Source of the DNA: an uncultured Eubacteriales bacterium
GTDB lineage: Bacteria; Bacillota; Clostridia; Oscillospirales; Butyricicoccaceae
Direction: 5' to 3'
NCBI GenBank assembly: GCA_910579575.1
Contig: CAJTUM010000019.1
Location: 1 to 39,444 of the forward strand
DNA: 39,444 nucleotides
Shown: piece after piece, positions 1 to 8,572 of the stretch
Layout of the letters: each line of letters starts with the position of its first letter
Position numbering within the stretch: the stretch's first letter is position 1
Program-made: the position numbers and the translations under genes
Notes under the pieces: generated by a model
Told to the model about the DNA's origin: nothing
The model's input: only the letters and a program-made list of their open reading frames with translations
Databases searched by the model: none

Positions 1-15
1 TGCGACGGGGCCCTT

Positions 16-51
16 CCCCACAAAATCTCCGATTTTGTGGGGTCCCCTTTT
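16..51 (+). terminator. Hairpin, probable terminator of a gene left of the window
   Basis: A perfect 12-bp stem (16-27 with 31-42, loop TCC) is followed on the plus strand by TCCCCTTTT. The opposite strand has no U-tract, so it probably ends a rightward transcript from outside the window. It could also lie in the dgt 3' end. The rest of 52-171 shows no gene. Confidence 0.5.
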
Positions 52-171
52 CATTTGATGAATTTCTATGTCGACAGTGTTTTCGTTGCGGCAAAACCAT
101 CCCAAAAGTCCTTAGTCATGGGGGAGCGACGGCATTCATCTGCCCCGTCAATATGAAGCGCAGCCGCCAAC

Positions 172-1185
172 CTATACTTTGCTCCAGCCCTGGGGAATGT
201 AAAGATCTGCGAAAGTATCTACCGCAAAGCGGTCGGTCATGCCGGCCACATAATCGCAAGCCGCCCGCTCAGCCCCTTCTTTCATAGCAATTTGCATATA
301 GTCGGCAGGCAGATCGGCAGGCTGCTCGGTAAAATGGCGATAGAGCTGCCGCAGAATGTCTTCGCCCTTGTGCTCTTCCCCTTTGGCCTCCGGGTTATAG
401 TAAACCCGCTGAAACATAAATTCCCGCAGCTCCATCATGGCCTCTTCCGTCTGTTCGTCCAGTCCAATTTCTCCGTTTTCCAGGCCAAATTGGATCATCG
501 CTGTCACCAGCGTGTTGACCCGGCGGGAATGATTGTCTCCCAACACAGCCACGACGGCTATAGGCAAATCGCGGTCAGACAAGATTTCCGCTCGGACGGC
601 GTCGTCGATATCGTGGTTGATATAAGCGATGCGATCCGCATACTGGACGATGCGGCCCTCCATAGTAGCCGCCCGACGGGAGCCTGAATGGCACAAAATT
701 CCGTCCCGCACCTCCCAGGTCAAGTTCAGGCCGGCGCCGCCGGCTTCCAAGCGGTCCACCACCCGCAGGCTCTGCTCGTTGTGAGCAAAACCCCCAGGGT
801 AAACGCTGTTCAGCGCCCGTTCCCCAGCATGACCAAAAGCGGCGTGACCCAGATCATGGCCCAGAGCCACAGCTTCCGTCAAATCCTCATTGAGCCCCAA
901 TCCTCTGGCTACCGTTCGGGATATCTGCGATACCTCCAGCGTATGGGTCAACCGCGTGCGGTAATGATCCCCTTCGGGAGAAAGAAAAACCTGCGTCTTG
1001 TGTTTCAGCCGCCGAAAGGCTTTGGAATGGATAATCCGATCTCGATCCCGCATGAAGCAGGTCCGGGCGCCGGATTCCGGCTCAGGTCTCAGCCTGCCTC
1101 GGGACTGCCTGGCCAGCGCCGCCCCTGCCGACAGGGTCCGTTCTTCAATTTCTTCCAATCGCCGCCGAATTGCGTCCTCTTCCAT
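172..1185 (-). CDS. dgt: Deoxyguanosinetriphosphate triphosphohydrolase-like protein (HD domain)
   Basis: This 337-residue cytoplasmic HD-superfamily enzyme is predicted to hydrolyse dGTP, or other dNTPs, to the nucleoside and triphosphate and so trim the dNTP pool. Visible signatures are HSKAFRRLKHKTQVF near residue 53, the RTRLTHTLEVSQI histidine segment and the metal-binding GHDLGHAAFGH. The length matches the short dGTPase-like class of Firmicutes rather than the longer E. coli Dgt. The ATG is preceded by AGGAGG nine bases upstream. It is the last gene of its strand before the left edge, 107 bp after the YvyE-like gene, and may have its own weak promoter. The family is clear; the preferred nucleotide cannot be told from sequence. 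Confidence 0.9.
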   Translation of the reverse strand: MEEDAIRRRLEEIEERTLSAGAALARQSRGRLRPEPESGARTCFMRDRDRIIHSKAFRRLKHKTQVFLSPEGDHYRTRLTHTLEVSQISRTVARGLGLNEDLTEAVALGHDLGHAAFGHAGERALNSVYPGGFAHNEQSLRVVDRLEAGGAGLNLTWEVRDGILCHSGSRRAATMEGRIVQYADRIAYINHDIDDAVRAEILSDRDLPIAVVAVLGDNHSRRVNTLVTAMIQFGLENGEIGLDEQTEEAMMELREFMFQRVYYNPEAKGEEHKGEDILRQLYRHFTEQPADLPADYMQIAMKEGAERAACDYVAGMTDRFAVDTFADLYIPQGWSKV

Positions 1186-1292
1186 GACGCCGCGCCTCCT
1201 ATCCTTTCATTGTTATGCAAAATCAACCCCACTATCCTTATCATACGCCAAAAAGAAAAGGATTCCTCTTTTTTTGCGGCAAAAAAACAATT

Positions 1293-1928
1293 TCAGCGGA
1301 TTCTTTTGGCAAATAATTTCACCTCCCCAGGCCGAGGACGGACGACCCCGGCCGTGACGTCCACAATCTTTTCCTCAAATTCCTGGTATTTTTCATCGGG
1401 CAAAGAAAAAGAAAGGGTTACGTCGGCGGCATAATCCGCCCCGGTTTCTTCCGCTTCCAGCTGGGGAAGCAGACTGCGAACGGTTTCCAGCAGCCGATAG
1501 GGGCACAAGGCGTCGGCCTGCCGATAAGGGGTCATCAAAGCGATTCCCGCCGCATCCACAGCGATTTTAGCGCCGTGACCATAGGCCCGGGTCAACCCGC
1601 CGGCGCCCAGCTTGACGCCGCCGAAATACCGGGTTACGACGCACAGGACGTCAAAAAGCTCCTCCTTTTTCAACACCTCCAAAATAGGCTGGCCCGCCGT
1701 TCCCTGAGGCTCGCCGCCGTCGGAATACCGCATCACCCGGCCCTCCTCCACAATATAACCATAGGCGTTGCAGCTGGCGTCCCAATATTTTTTCTGCATC
1801 TGTTTGATGATTTCCACCGCCTGAGCGCCCTCTGTCACTTTGAAAATATGGCCGATGAAGCGGGATTTTTTTTCGGTAAATTCATCCGACCCTTCTGCGT
1901 AAGGGGTGCGATAATTGATCATACTCAT
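1293..1928 (-). CDS. yvyE: IMPACT/YigZ family protein (YvyE-like)
   Basis: This 211-residue protein belongs to the UPF0029/IMPACT (YigZ, YvyE) family, related in fold to ribosomal protein S5 domain 2 and thought to act on translation or its regulation. Family signatures are KKSRFIGH near the N-terminus, the ASCNAYGY and YSDGGEPQGTAGQPIL core, and VVTRYFGGVKLGAGGLTRAY, followed by a C-terminal ferredoxin-like domain. The frame is open for 15 more codons upstream, but the chosen ATG (M-S-M-I-N-Y) has a GAGAAAGAGAGG ribosome site about nine bases before it, while the farther ATG at 1973 has none. It faces the divergent CAP gene across 178 bp. Its biological role remains poorly defined in the family. 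Confidence 0.88.
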   Translation of the reverse strand: MSMINYRTPYAEGSDEFTEKKSRFIGHIFKVTEGAQAVEIIKQMQKKYWDASCNAYGYIVEEGRVMRYSDGGEPQGTAGQPILEVLKKEELFDVLCVVTRYFGGVKLGAGGLTRAYGHGAKIAVDAAGIALMTPYRQADALCPYRLLETVRSLLPQLEAEETGADYAADVTLSFSLPDEKYQEFEEKIVDVTAGVVRPRPGEVKLFAKRIR

Positions 1929-2020
1929 CAAAAATGCCTCTCTTTCTCCGCCTGAATTAGGCGATTTCCCCATTAAATCTCATCATTTCCGCCATATAGT
2001 CCGGCTTCCAATATGTTTTG

Positions 2021-2050
2021 TTTCCGTTTTGTAACTCTTTTGTGTATACT
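2021..2050 (+). promoter_or_regulatory. Possible sigma-A promoter for the CAP-domain gene
   Basis: TATACT (2045-2050) is a good -10 box. The best -35 candidates, TTTCCG at 18 bp or TTGTTT at 21 bp, are poor. A GGGGG..CCCCC inverted repeat follows at about 2060-2076. The rest of the gap holds nothing else I can name. Confidence 0.35.
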
Positions 2051-2106
2051 AAGAGGCAGGGGGTTCCTTCTCCCCCAAAAACCATAGAGAAAAGGAGAAA
2101 CACATC

Positions 2107-2841
2107 ATGAAAAACAAAGCCATCGCGCTGCTGTGCGCCGGCGCCTTGCTGGCCGGTTCTTCCGCTTCCGCCGCCGGTCTGCCGGCCCGCCGCGCCGCCG
2201 TCCAATCCCCGATTTCCCAATCGGTTACTTATCAGAGCAAATCCCTCCAGCAGATCTATTTCCAGCTGCTGAACAAAAAGGTTTCCTGCAATCCCAGCGC
2301 CGGCTCTAATTTTAGCAGCCAGCAGAAACCCAGCTCCTCCAACCAAGGCTCCAGCGGCCAGAAGCCCAGCTCGGGTACTGGCTCCAGCTCCGGCAGCCAG
2401 CAGAAGCCCGATTCCTCGAACCAAAACGGAAGCGGCTCCCAAAGTTCTGGCTCCAGCGCCCAACAACCTTCCAACACAGACTCTGTGCGCAGCCAAATCC
2501 TCAAGCTGGTCAACCAAGCTCGAGCGGGAGCGGGGCTCCAGCCTCTAAGCTCTACCAGCGCTCTGAACAGCGCGGCCCAGACCCGCGCGCAGGAGCTGAG
2601 CCAGGTCTATTCCCACAACAGGCCCAACGGCAGCAGCTGCTTCACTGTGCTGGGCGAAAAGGGAATTTCCTATCGCACTGCCGGAGAAAACATCGCCATC
2701 GGGTACAAAACGGCCCAACAGGTATTTAACGCCTGGATGAATTCCGAAGGCCATCGGAAAAACATCCTGAGCGAAAAATTCACCCAAATCGGTATCGGTT
2801 ATACCGCCCAACAGGGCTGGACGCAGCTGTTTATCGGCTGA
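2107..2841 (+). CDS. Secreted CAP/SCP-domain protein with low-complexity linker
   Basis: This 244-residue protein begins with a Sec signal peptide (KNK, then a hydrophobic run to an ASA-A cleavage site near residue 22). A linker of about 70 residues (roughly 65-130) rich in Ser, Gln, Pro and Gly follows. Residues 130-244 form a CAP (SCP/PR1, YkwD-like) domain, seen in ILKLVNQARAGAGL, SHNRPNG, GENIAIGY and MNSEGHRKNIL. The histidines and glutamates of the CAP cavity are present. Bacterial CAP proteins of this form are exported and common in spore formers; their biochemical activity is mostly unknown. It is a single-gene unit with AAGGAG before the ATG, its own probable promoter and a shared terminator downstream. 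I see no wall-anchor motif. Confidence 0.87.
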   Translation: MKNKAIALLCAGALLAGSSASAAGLPARRAAVQSPISQSVTYQSKSLQQIYFQLLNKKVSCNPSAGSNFSSQQKPSSSNQGSSGQKPSSGTGSSSGSQQKPDSSNQNGSGSQSSGSSAQQPSNTDSVRSQILKLVNQARAGAGLQPLSSTSALNSAAQTRAQELSQVYSHNRPNGSSCFTVLGEKGISYRTAGENIAIGYKTAQQVFNAWMNSEGHRKNILSEKFTQIGIGYTAQQGWTQLFIG

Positions 2842-2869
2842 TTTCCACGCTTCCCTCAGCGGGCAAAGC

Positions 2870-2902
2870 CCAAGCGGCAGAGAGAGCTTCTCTGCCGCTT
2901 GG
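2870..2902. terminator. Bidirectional hairpin between convergent CAP and Cof genes
   Basis: A 14-bp perfect stem (2870-2883 with 2889-2902, loop of 5) lies between the convergent stops at 2841 and 2903. The T-tracts on both sides are weak, so it may only partly terminate. Confidence 0.6.
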
Positions 2903-3721
2903 CTATTGTTCGGGATAAAGCTCTTCCAGCGCCTGAACGGCGGCGGCCAGGGTATGATGGTCGTTGTCCGGCAAAATTCGATGGGCCAGGCGGCGAATCG
3001 GCTCCGCCGCGTTTTCCGGCGCAAAACACATCTTGGCGCATTCCATCAGCTCTTTGTCATTGTATCCGTCTCCCAAAGTATAAAGATGGTTGGGAGAAAG
3101 GCCGCAGGCTCGGCAGGCGGCCAGGGCTCCGGCGCCCTTATTGGCTCCTGCCGCCATCACCTCATAAAAATCAGAGGTCGAAAACTGCATGAAATATTGC
3201 CGCCCATAGCGATTTTGACAGTAATCCGCCAGCTCCCCCATTTGCTCCGCTTGGCCGGTGAGATTGAATTTCACCCAAGGCTGGGGAATTTCTAAAATAT
3301 TCTTCTCCTTCAGCTCCAGTCGGACAAACTGAAAATGCCGGCGGGTCCTATCGTTATTCTGAGCCACATATTCGTCTTCAGCCAAAAAGACTTCCACCCC
3401 GACCCAAGGGAAGCGGCCCATGATATCCTGGGCGAAAGCCAGGGCCGGGCCGTGGTCCAAACGCTTCTCCCAGACGGTTTTGCCCCGCTGAAAATCATAG
3501 ACCGTCGAGCCGTTGAAAAGCACTGCCGGCGCGTTCAACGGCAGGTTGGGCAAAAAATATTCCATAGCTCGCTTAACCCGGCCGGTGGCCACAGAAAACC
3601 GCCCGCCTTGTGCGATAAACTGCAAAATAGCGTCCCTATTTTCCGGGCTCAGCCGGCTTTGGGAATCCAATAGCGTGCCGTCCATATCTGTCAGAATCAT
3701 CACGCCGTCAAACCGCCCCAT
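2903..3721 (-). CDS. Cof-type HAD-IIB phosphatase
   Basis: This 272-residue protein is a haloacid dehalogenase superfamily hydrolase of the Cof/YbiV-like class. These are cytoplasmic Mg-dependent phosphatases acting on small phosphorylated metabolites. Motif I is DMDGTLLDS near residue 12 (nucleophile Asp plus Asp+2), motif II is the ATGR Thr near residue 46, the conserved Lys is in NKGAG, and motif IV is TLGDGYNDKEL. The C2B cap sits between motifs II and III. It is the last gene of the lspA-rluD-small protein group, 18 bp after the 59-codon gene, with a GGGGA site upstream. The substrate cannot be predicted. Confidence 0.88.
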   Translation of the reverse strand: MGRFDGVMILTDMDGTLLDSQSRLSPENRDAILQFIAQGGRFSVATGRVKRAMEYFLPNLPLNAPAVLFNGSTVYDFQRGKTVWEKRLDHGPALAFAQDIMGRFPWVGVEVFLAEDEYVAQNNDRTRRHFQFVRLELKEKNILEIPQPWVKFNLTGQAEQMGELADYCQNRYGRQYFMQFSTSDFYEVMAAGANKGAGALAACRACGLSPNHLYTLGDGYNDKELMECAKMCFAPENAAEPIRRLAHRILPDNDHHTLAAAVQALEELYPEQ

Positions 3722-3739
3722 CCCGTTTGTCCCCTTTCT

Positions 3740-3919
3740 CTACTCCGTTTTTCCTTTGAAGCACAAAACCAACCCTGCGACGCCGCAACCAGCCGATAAA
3801 ACAGGAAACAACGCTTTTCCCACATCCCCCACAACGGGAATCCATGGGTCCAGCAAGGCGATCAGCATCGTCTGCACGCCGAAAAGCAGCAGCCCGATTC
3901 CTTGCAGCTGCCTTTTCAT
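3740..3919 (-). CDS. Small two-helix membrane protein, 59 residues
   Basis: An intact 59-codon frame fills the gap between rluD and the Cof gene. The protein begins MKRQLQGIGLLLFG. It has a hydrophobic segment at about residues 6-24, a short Asp-Pro-containing turn (DPWIP) and a second hydrophobic segment at about 36-54, and ends in FKGKTE, so it should cross the membrane twice. Support that it is real: GGGGGAG lies seven bases before the ATG, inside the end of rluD; the rluD stop is one base from this start, which suggests translational coupling; and the next gene follows 18 bp later. I do not recognise the family. The hydrophobic pattern rules out random noncoding sequence fairly well, but it has no known function. 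Confidence 0.72.
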   Translation of the reverse strand: MKRQLQGIGLLLFGVQTMLIALLDPWIPVVGDVGKALFPVLSAGCGVAGLVLCFKGKTE

Positions 3920-3920
3920 G

Positions 3921-4862
3921 TTATTCTCCCCCTTCGTCTTCTACGCCCGCCGACCGCCGCAATTTTCTCAAAAATTCCACAAACTCCAGAGGCAGCGGAC
4001 ACTCCAGCGTCATTTCCCGGCCGTCCTGCGGATGACGGAAGGAGAGCCGCCGAGCGTGAAGGCATTGGCTGCTCAGCCCCGAACGGTCCCCCCTATTCCC
4101 ATACAAAGGATCTCCTGCAATGGGATGGCCGATGGAAGCCATGTGCACTCGAATCTGGTGCGTCCTTCCAGTTTCCAACCGGCATTGCACATAAGTATAG
4201 CCCGGATACCGCTCCAATACCTGATAATGGGTGACAGCTCGACGGCCCTCACGGCCTACGACGGCCATCTTTTTTCGGTCCTTCTGGCTGCGGCCAATGG
4301 GGGCGTCGACAGTTCCCTGGTCGTCTTTCAAATTGCCCAGCACAACGGCCTCATACTCCCGATACAAAGAATGGTCGGCCAGCTGAGCGGCCAAAGCCTG
4401 GTGAGCCCCGTCGTTTTTGGCCACAATTAACAAGCCGCTGGTATCCTTATCGATGCGATGGACAATGCCGGGCCTGGTTTCGCCTCCAATGCCAGACAAA
4501 GAATCGCCGCAATGAGCCAACAGGGCGTTGACCAGAGTGCCTTCCTCGTTGCCCGCCGACGGATGCACTACCATGCCCTTAGGCTTGTTTACGACAACGA
4601 CATCCTGATCTTCATAGACGATATCCAGCGGAATCTGCTGGGGCTGCGCTTGAGCAGGCTTGGGGTCGGGCAATCGCAGCTCCGCCTGGTCTCCAGGCTG
4701 AATGAACTCCTTTTTGCCGACGACGGCGCCGTTGAGCCGCGCTTGGCCCAATTCCATCAGCCGCTGGACGGCGCTGCGGGAAAGGCCGCTCTGCTGCGCG
4801 ATGAAAACGTCGCACCGCATTCCCTTATGCTCAGGACCGGCTTTCAGGTTTTTGATTTCCAT
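3921..4862 (-). CDS. rluD: 23S rRNA pseudouridine synthase, RluD/YlyB family
   Basis: This 313-residue RluA-family pseudouridine synthase isomerises uridines in 23S rRNA (RluD sites in E. coli) or similar RNA. An S4-like RNA-binding domain occupies residues 15-65 (RCDVFIAQQSGLSRSAVQRLM). The catalytic domain carries NKPKGMVVHPS and HRIDKDTSGLL, where the first Asp (about residue 138) is the nucleophile. TGRTHQIRVH and GHPIAGDPLYG follow. AAGGGA precedes the ATG. Its first 32 bases overlap the 3' end of lspA, as in the Bacillus lspA-ylyB pair. The exact target uridines cannot be read from sequence. Confidence 0.93.
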   Translation of the reverse strand: MEIKNLKAGPEHKGMRCDVFIAQQSGLSRSAVQRLMELGQARLNGAVVGKKEFIQPGDQAELRLPDPKPAQAQPQQIPLDIVYEDQDVVVVNKPKGMVVHPSAGNEEGTLVNALLAHCGDSLSGIGGETRPGIVHRIDKDTSGLLIVAKNDGAHQALAAQLADHSLYREYEAVVLGNLKDDQGTVDAPIGRSQKDRKKMAVVGREGRRAVTHYQVLERYPGYTYVQCRLETGRTHQIRVHMASIGHPIAGDPLYGNRGDRSGLSSQCLHARRLSFRHPQDGREMTLECPLPLEFVEFLRKLRRSAGVEDEGGE

Positions 4863-5337
4863 CGCCGTTTCCCTTCAGAGTTTTGCCCTCCAAAAAAATA
4901 AAGTAGACAGCTAACATAATGCCGCCGATGGTGATAAAGACATCCGCCACATTGAAAATGGCAAAATGAATCAGCCGGAAATCAAACAAATCCACTACAT
5001 AGCCTCGAAAAAGCCGGTCTATCAAATTGCCTAGAGCGCCGCCGATGATAAAAACAGCGGCCAGCCTGCCAAAAACGCCTCGGATATACCCTCTGGCCGC
5101 CATATACAGCAGCAGCCCCACCATCGCCACCGTAACCGCCACAAAAAAGCCCAGCTTGCCCTCCAGGATGCTAAAAGCCGCGCCCCGATTTTCTGCATAG
5201 GTCAGGTGAAACACATTGGGGATCAACCCCAGCGAGCCGCCGGGCCCCAAGGCCCGCACCGCCCACAGCTTAACCCCCTGGTCTGCCGCCACAATGGAAG
5301 CGGCAATGATAAAATAAATCATAGGTATCATTCTCAC
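4831..5337 (-). CDS. lspA: Lipoprotein signal peptidase (signal peptidase II)
   Basis: This integral membrane aspartyl protease removes signal peptides from prolipoproteins after lipidation. It has about 168 residues and four hydrophobic segments. Conserved motifs are AADQGVKLWA near the N-terminus, TYAENRGAAFS, GGALGNLIDR and VDLFDFR..FNVADVFI; the two catalytic aspartates lie in NLIDR and NVADV. The start is uncertain: GTG at 5337, ATG at 5331 and ATG at 5322 are all open and none has a strong Shine-Dalgarno sequence. It lies 185 bp downstream of ileS and overlaps rluD, the usual Gram-positive order. Confidence 0.93.
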   Translation of the reverse strand: MRMIPMIYFIIAASIVAADQGVKLWAVRALGPGGSLGLIPNVFHLTYAENRGAAFSILEGKLGFFVAVTVAMVGLLLYMAARGYIRGVFGRLAAVFIIGGALGNLIDRLFRGYVVDLFDFRLIHFAIFNVADVFITIGGIMLAVYFIFLEGKTLKGNGDGNQKPESRS

Positions 5338-5461
5338 TTATCTGCCGGCAAACGCCGACGAGGGACGAAGATTGCTATCCCCAAGCAGGCCCGCCCGCTT
5401 TCGACGCTGGGGGGCCTTTCTCCTCTTCGCCCATTCAATCGCTTTTCAATTTGTTCGCACG

Positions 5462-5499
5462 AAAACGCGGCGGGGCCGGTGGGGCTTCCGCCGCGTTTT
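5462..5499 (-). terminator. Intrinsic terminator after ileS
   Basis: A 12-bp stem AAAACGCGGCGG/CCGCCGCGTTTT (5462-5473 with 5488-5499) stands 23 bp past the ileS stop and ends in TTTT on the minus strand. A weaker CCCCA-rich inverted repeat lies closer to lspA at about 5381-5415. No gene is seen in 5338-5522. Confidence 0.6.
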
Positions 5500-5522
5500 G
5501 GAATCGATTCAGGCAGCCCGTT

Positions 5523-8309
5523 TTACTGCCGGCTCACTACCGCAGCGCAGCGGGCGCACAAGGTGGGATGCGCGTCGTCCTGGCCCACAGTATGGCTGTG
5601 CATCCAGCAGCGCTCGCATTTCTCTCCCTCTGCGGGCTGGGCTTGGCAGCCCACGCCGGCGGTCTTGGCGCAGGGCTGGCCGCCCTGCCCCTGCTTGATC
5701 TCCACCTGGGAGACGATAAACAGCGTGCGCAGCAAATCCGTCTTGGCGGCCAGGTCTTGATAAAGCGCCGGCTCCTGACACCACAGGGTAACGGCGGCTT
5801 CCAGCGGCTTGCCGATGGCCTTGGCGGCCCGCGCCGCCTCCAGCGCCAGATTCACGTCGTCCCGCAGGTCGATCATCTTCTGCCATTCCGCCATCTCCGC
5901 TTCCGACAGGGCGTATTCCGCAAAGGGCTGATTCATCTGGTTCAAAATCACGTTGCGCCCGTCGTCCTGACTGCGGTGAGGCATGGCCTGCCAGATTTCG
6001 TCGCAGGTGAAACACAAAATGGGCGCAAAGGCCTTGGTCATAGTGTCCAAAATCATCCAGAGCGCCGTTTGAGCGGAGCGACGGAGCAAGCCGTTTTGAT
6101 CCTCGCAATACAGCCGATCTTTGATGATATCCAAATAGAAGCTGGAAAGGTCCACCACGCAGAAATCGTTGACGGCGTGGGAAACCGAGTGGAATTCATA
6201 GTCGTCATAAGCGGCGAAACATTTTTCAATCAGCTGGTTAAGCCGCGTAACGGCCCAGCGGTCCAACGGCAACATCTCGTCGGCGCCGACCAGGTTATCG
6301 GGGTCAAAGCCGTCCAAATTGCCCAAGCAATAGCGGGCGGTGTTGCGGAATTTCAAATAGCTCTGGCTCAGCTGCTTGAAGATGGCGTCAGAGCAGCGAA
6401 CGTCCGCATGATAATCGGCAGAGCCGGCCCACAGACGAATCATATCCGCGCCGTATTTCCGGAAGATATCCGCAGGGTCTACGCCGTTGCCCAGGGATTT
6501 GTGCATGGCTTTTCCGTTTCCATCCACCGTCCAGCCATGGGTCACGCATTCCTTAAAGGGCGCGCCTTTTCCCAAAGCGCCCACAGCGGTGAGCAAGCTG
6601 GATTGGAACCAACCCCGATATTGGTCTAAGCCCTCCATATAGACGTTGGCCGGCCAAAAACCCTGGTCCCGCTTCATCGAAGCCACATGGGAGGAGCCGG
6701 AGTCGAACCAACCGTCCAGCGTGTCCTCTTCCTTTGTGAAGCGGACGCCGCCGCAATGGGGGCACGGATAGCCGGCGGGCAGAATCTGCTCTGCCTCCAG
6801 CTCATACCAGGCGTTGGAACCCTTTTCCTCAAATAGCTTGGAAACGGCGGCGATGGTTTCGGCGGTACAAACCGGCTTGCCGCAATCCTGGCAATAGAAC
6901 ACCGGGATGGGCAGGCCCCAGCGGCGCTGGCGGCTGATGCACCAATCGGCTCGCTCCCGAATCATGGCGATCATCCGGTCCTTGCCCCAGCTGGGAACCC
7001 AACGCACCTGCTCGCAGGCGGCCACGGCGGCTTCTTTGAAAGCGTCCACCGAGCAGAACCACTGCGGCGTGGCTCGGAAGATAATGGGCTTCTTGCAGCG
7101 CCAGCAATGAGGATAGCTGTGGACAATCTCTTCGCTGGCAAACAAAGCGCCGCTTTCTTTCATGTCCTCCAGAATCACAGAGTTGGATTCTTCAGTCTTC
7201 ATACCGGCGTACTTTCCGGCATACTCGGTGTGGCGGCCCCGGTCGTCCACCGGCACCACCATCTCCATGCCATAGCGGCGGCAGGTCTGGTAGTCGTCGG
7301 CGCCAAAGCCGGGGGCGGTATGAACGCAGCCTGTGCCGCTGTCCATAGTGACATACTCGGCCAGCAGAAGCCGGGAGGTTTTATCCAGGAAAGGATGCTG
7401 CGCCAGCATATTTTCAAAGAAAGCGCCGGGATGTTTTTCCAGAATTTCATAGGTGTCAAAGCCGCCGGCCTTCATTACCTTTTCCGTCAGCGCCTCGGCC
7501 ATGATATAGGTCTCGCCGTTTTCCGCTTTGACTAGAACATAGCTGTCTCTGGGATGCAGGGCGATGGCCAAGTTGCCCGGCAAGGTCCAGATCGTGGTAG
7601 TCCAAATGACGAAGAACAGCTTGTCTTTCTCATAGCCGGGCAGCTTGCCCAGATCGTCCTTCATCGCAAATTTCACATAGGCGGTAGTACAGGGGTCGTC
7701 CTGATATTCGATTTCCGCTTCAGCCAAAGCCGTCTCGTCGCTGGGGCACCAATAAACAGGCTTCAACCCTTTATAGATATACCCCTTTTGATACATCTCG
7801 CCGAAGATTTTCACTTCCTCCGCCTCGAAGCTTGGGTCCATAGTCTTATAGGGATGTTCCCAATCGCCCAAGGCGCCCAGACGCTTGAAACCCTCCATCT
7901 GCACGTCCACATAATGTTGGGCGAAATCATGGCAGGCGGAGCGGAACTCGGGCACGCTCATCTGTTTGCGGTTCAGTTTATTCTGCTTGATGATGGCGGA
8001 TTCAATGGGCATACCGTGGTTATCCCAGCCGGGCACATAGGGGGTATAATAACCCCGCATGGCGGCGGCGCGGACAATGAAATCCTTGATGGATTTATTC
8101 AGCGCATGGCCCATATGCAAGGCGCCGTTGCTAAAGGGAGGGCCGTCGTGAAGAGAAAACAGCTCCTTGCCCTGGTTTTTTTTCAGCAACTCGTGATAAA
8201 GGTCCATTTTTTCCCAGTTTTCCAGCATCCCAGGCTCCCGAGCGGCCAGCCCCGCCTTCATAGGGAAATCAGTCTGGGGAAGATTCAGCGTTTTATTGTA
8301 GTCGGCCAT
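5523..8309 (-). CDS. ileS: Isoleucyl-tRNA synthetase
   Basis: This class Ia aminoacyl-tRNA synthetase of 928 residues charges tRNA-Ile and edits valine. The HIGH-type motif is in GALHMGHALNK, preceded by LHDGPPFSNG. The KMSKS loop is the variant KAMHKSLGN. A central CP1 editing domain, an anticodon-binding domain and a C-terminal zinc motif (CERCWMH..CARC) are present. The frame is open to a GTG at 8321, but the ATG at 8309 (MADYNKTLNLP) has GAGGTG nine bases upstream, and that GTG lies inside the ribosome site, so I chose 8309. It follows divIVA after 263 bp, as in Bacillus. No T-box signature is visible in its leader. Confidence 0.96.
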   Translation of the reverse strand: MADYNKTLNLPQTDFPMKAGLAAREPGMLENWEKMDLYHELLKKNQGKELFSLHDGPPFSNGALHMGHALNKSIKDFIVRAAAMRGYYTPYVPGWDNHGMPIESAIIKQNKLNRKQMSVPEFRSACHDFAQHYVDVQMEGFKRLGALGDWEHPYKTMDPSFEAEEVKIFGEMYQKGYIYKGLKPVYWCPSDETALAEAEIEYQDDPCTTAYVKFAMKDDLGKLPGYEKDKLFFVIWTTTIWTLPGNLAIALHPRDSYVLVKAENGETYIMAEALTEKVMKAGGFDTYEILEKHPGAFFENMLAQHPFLDKTSRLLLAEYVTMDSGTGCVHTAPGFGADDYQTCRRYGMEMVVPVDDRGRHTEYAGKYAGMKTEESNSVILEDMKESGALFASEEIVHSYPHCWRCKKPIIFRATPQWFCSVDAFKEAAVAACEQVRWVPSWGKDRMIAMIRERADWCISRQRRWGLPIPVFYCQDCGKPVCTAETIAAVSKLFEEKGSNAWYELEAEQILPAGYPCPHCGGVRFTKEEDTLDGWFDSGSSHVASMKRDQGFWPANVYMEGLDQYRGWFQSSLLTAVGALGKGAPFKECVTHGWTVDGNGKAMHKSLGNGVDPADIFRKYGADMIRLWAGSADYHADVRCSDAIFKQLSQSYLKFRNTARYCLGNLDGFDPDNLVGADEMLPLDRWAVTRLNQLIEKCFAAYDDYEFHSVSHAVNDFCVVDLSSFYLDIIKDRLYCEDQNGLLRRSAQTALWMILDTMTKAFAPILCFTCDEIWQAMPHRSQDDGRNVILNQMNQPFAEYALSEAEMAEWQKMIDLRDDVNLALEAARAAKAIGKPLEAAVTLWCQEPALYQDLAAKTDLLRTLFIVSQVEIKQGQGGQPCAKTAGVGCQAQPAEGEKCERCWMHSHTVGQDDAHPTLCARCAAVVSRQ

Positions 8310-8572
8310 TGGCGTTTGCACCTCGTTTTCTTTCTCTCTATCGGTTTTATTGTCAGCATGTCAGCGCGGCAAAACGTCAAATCGGTTCTTTTCCAAGCGA
8401 AGCTCGCCGTCTCGTCCGCCGCGCAAGCGGCTGCGGGCCCGATTGCATTCGGGCCGTTGAACGTTCGCCTATGCGGTTCCCGCCGCTCTGACAATCTCAC
8501 GTTCCACAATCGCGGCAAAGGCTGCTGGAAAAAGCTTTTCCAAACAGGCCGCAGCCGGCGGACGGCCTCTGT
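8310..8572 (-). other. ileS leader/intergenic region, structured, no recognised riboswitch
   Basis: This 263-bp gap holds no convincing gene. Just past the divIVA stop is an imperfect hairpin (8543-8551 with 8563-8573), possibly a weak terminator, followed by the palindrome-like GGAAAAAGCTTTTCC at 8528-8542. Two further hairpins lie at 8436-8455 (7-bp GGCCCGA stem) and about 8418-8432 (GCCGC stem, 4-base loop). The T-box consensus AGGGTGGNACCGCG was looked for on the minus strand and is absent. Confidence 0.45.

Noticed and set aside
2256..2513. Minus-strand open frame inside the CAP gene linker
   Set aside because: It is the complement of the Ser/Gln/Pro repeat-rich linker and has a low-complexity composition with no ribosome site.
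8310..8572. T-box riboswitch before ileS
   Set aside because: The conserved AGGGTGGNACCGCG segment and a terminator/antiterminator pair are not present; a GCGGCGGGAACCGC stretch is only a superficial match.
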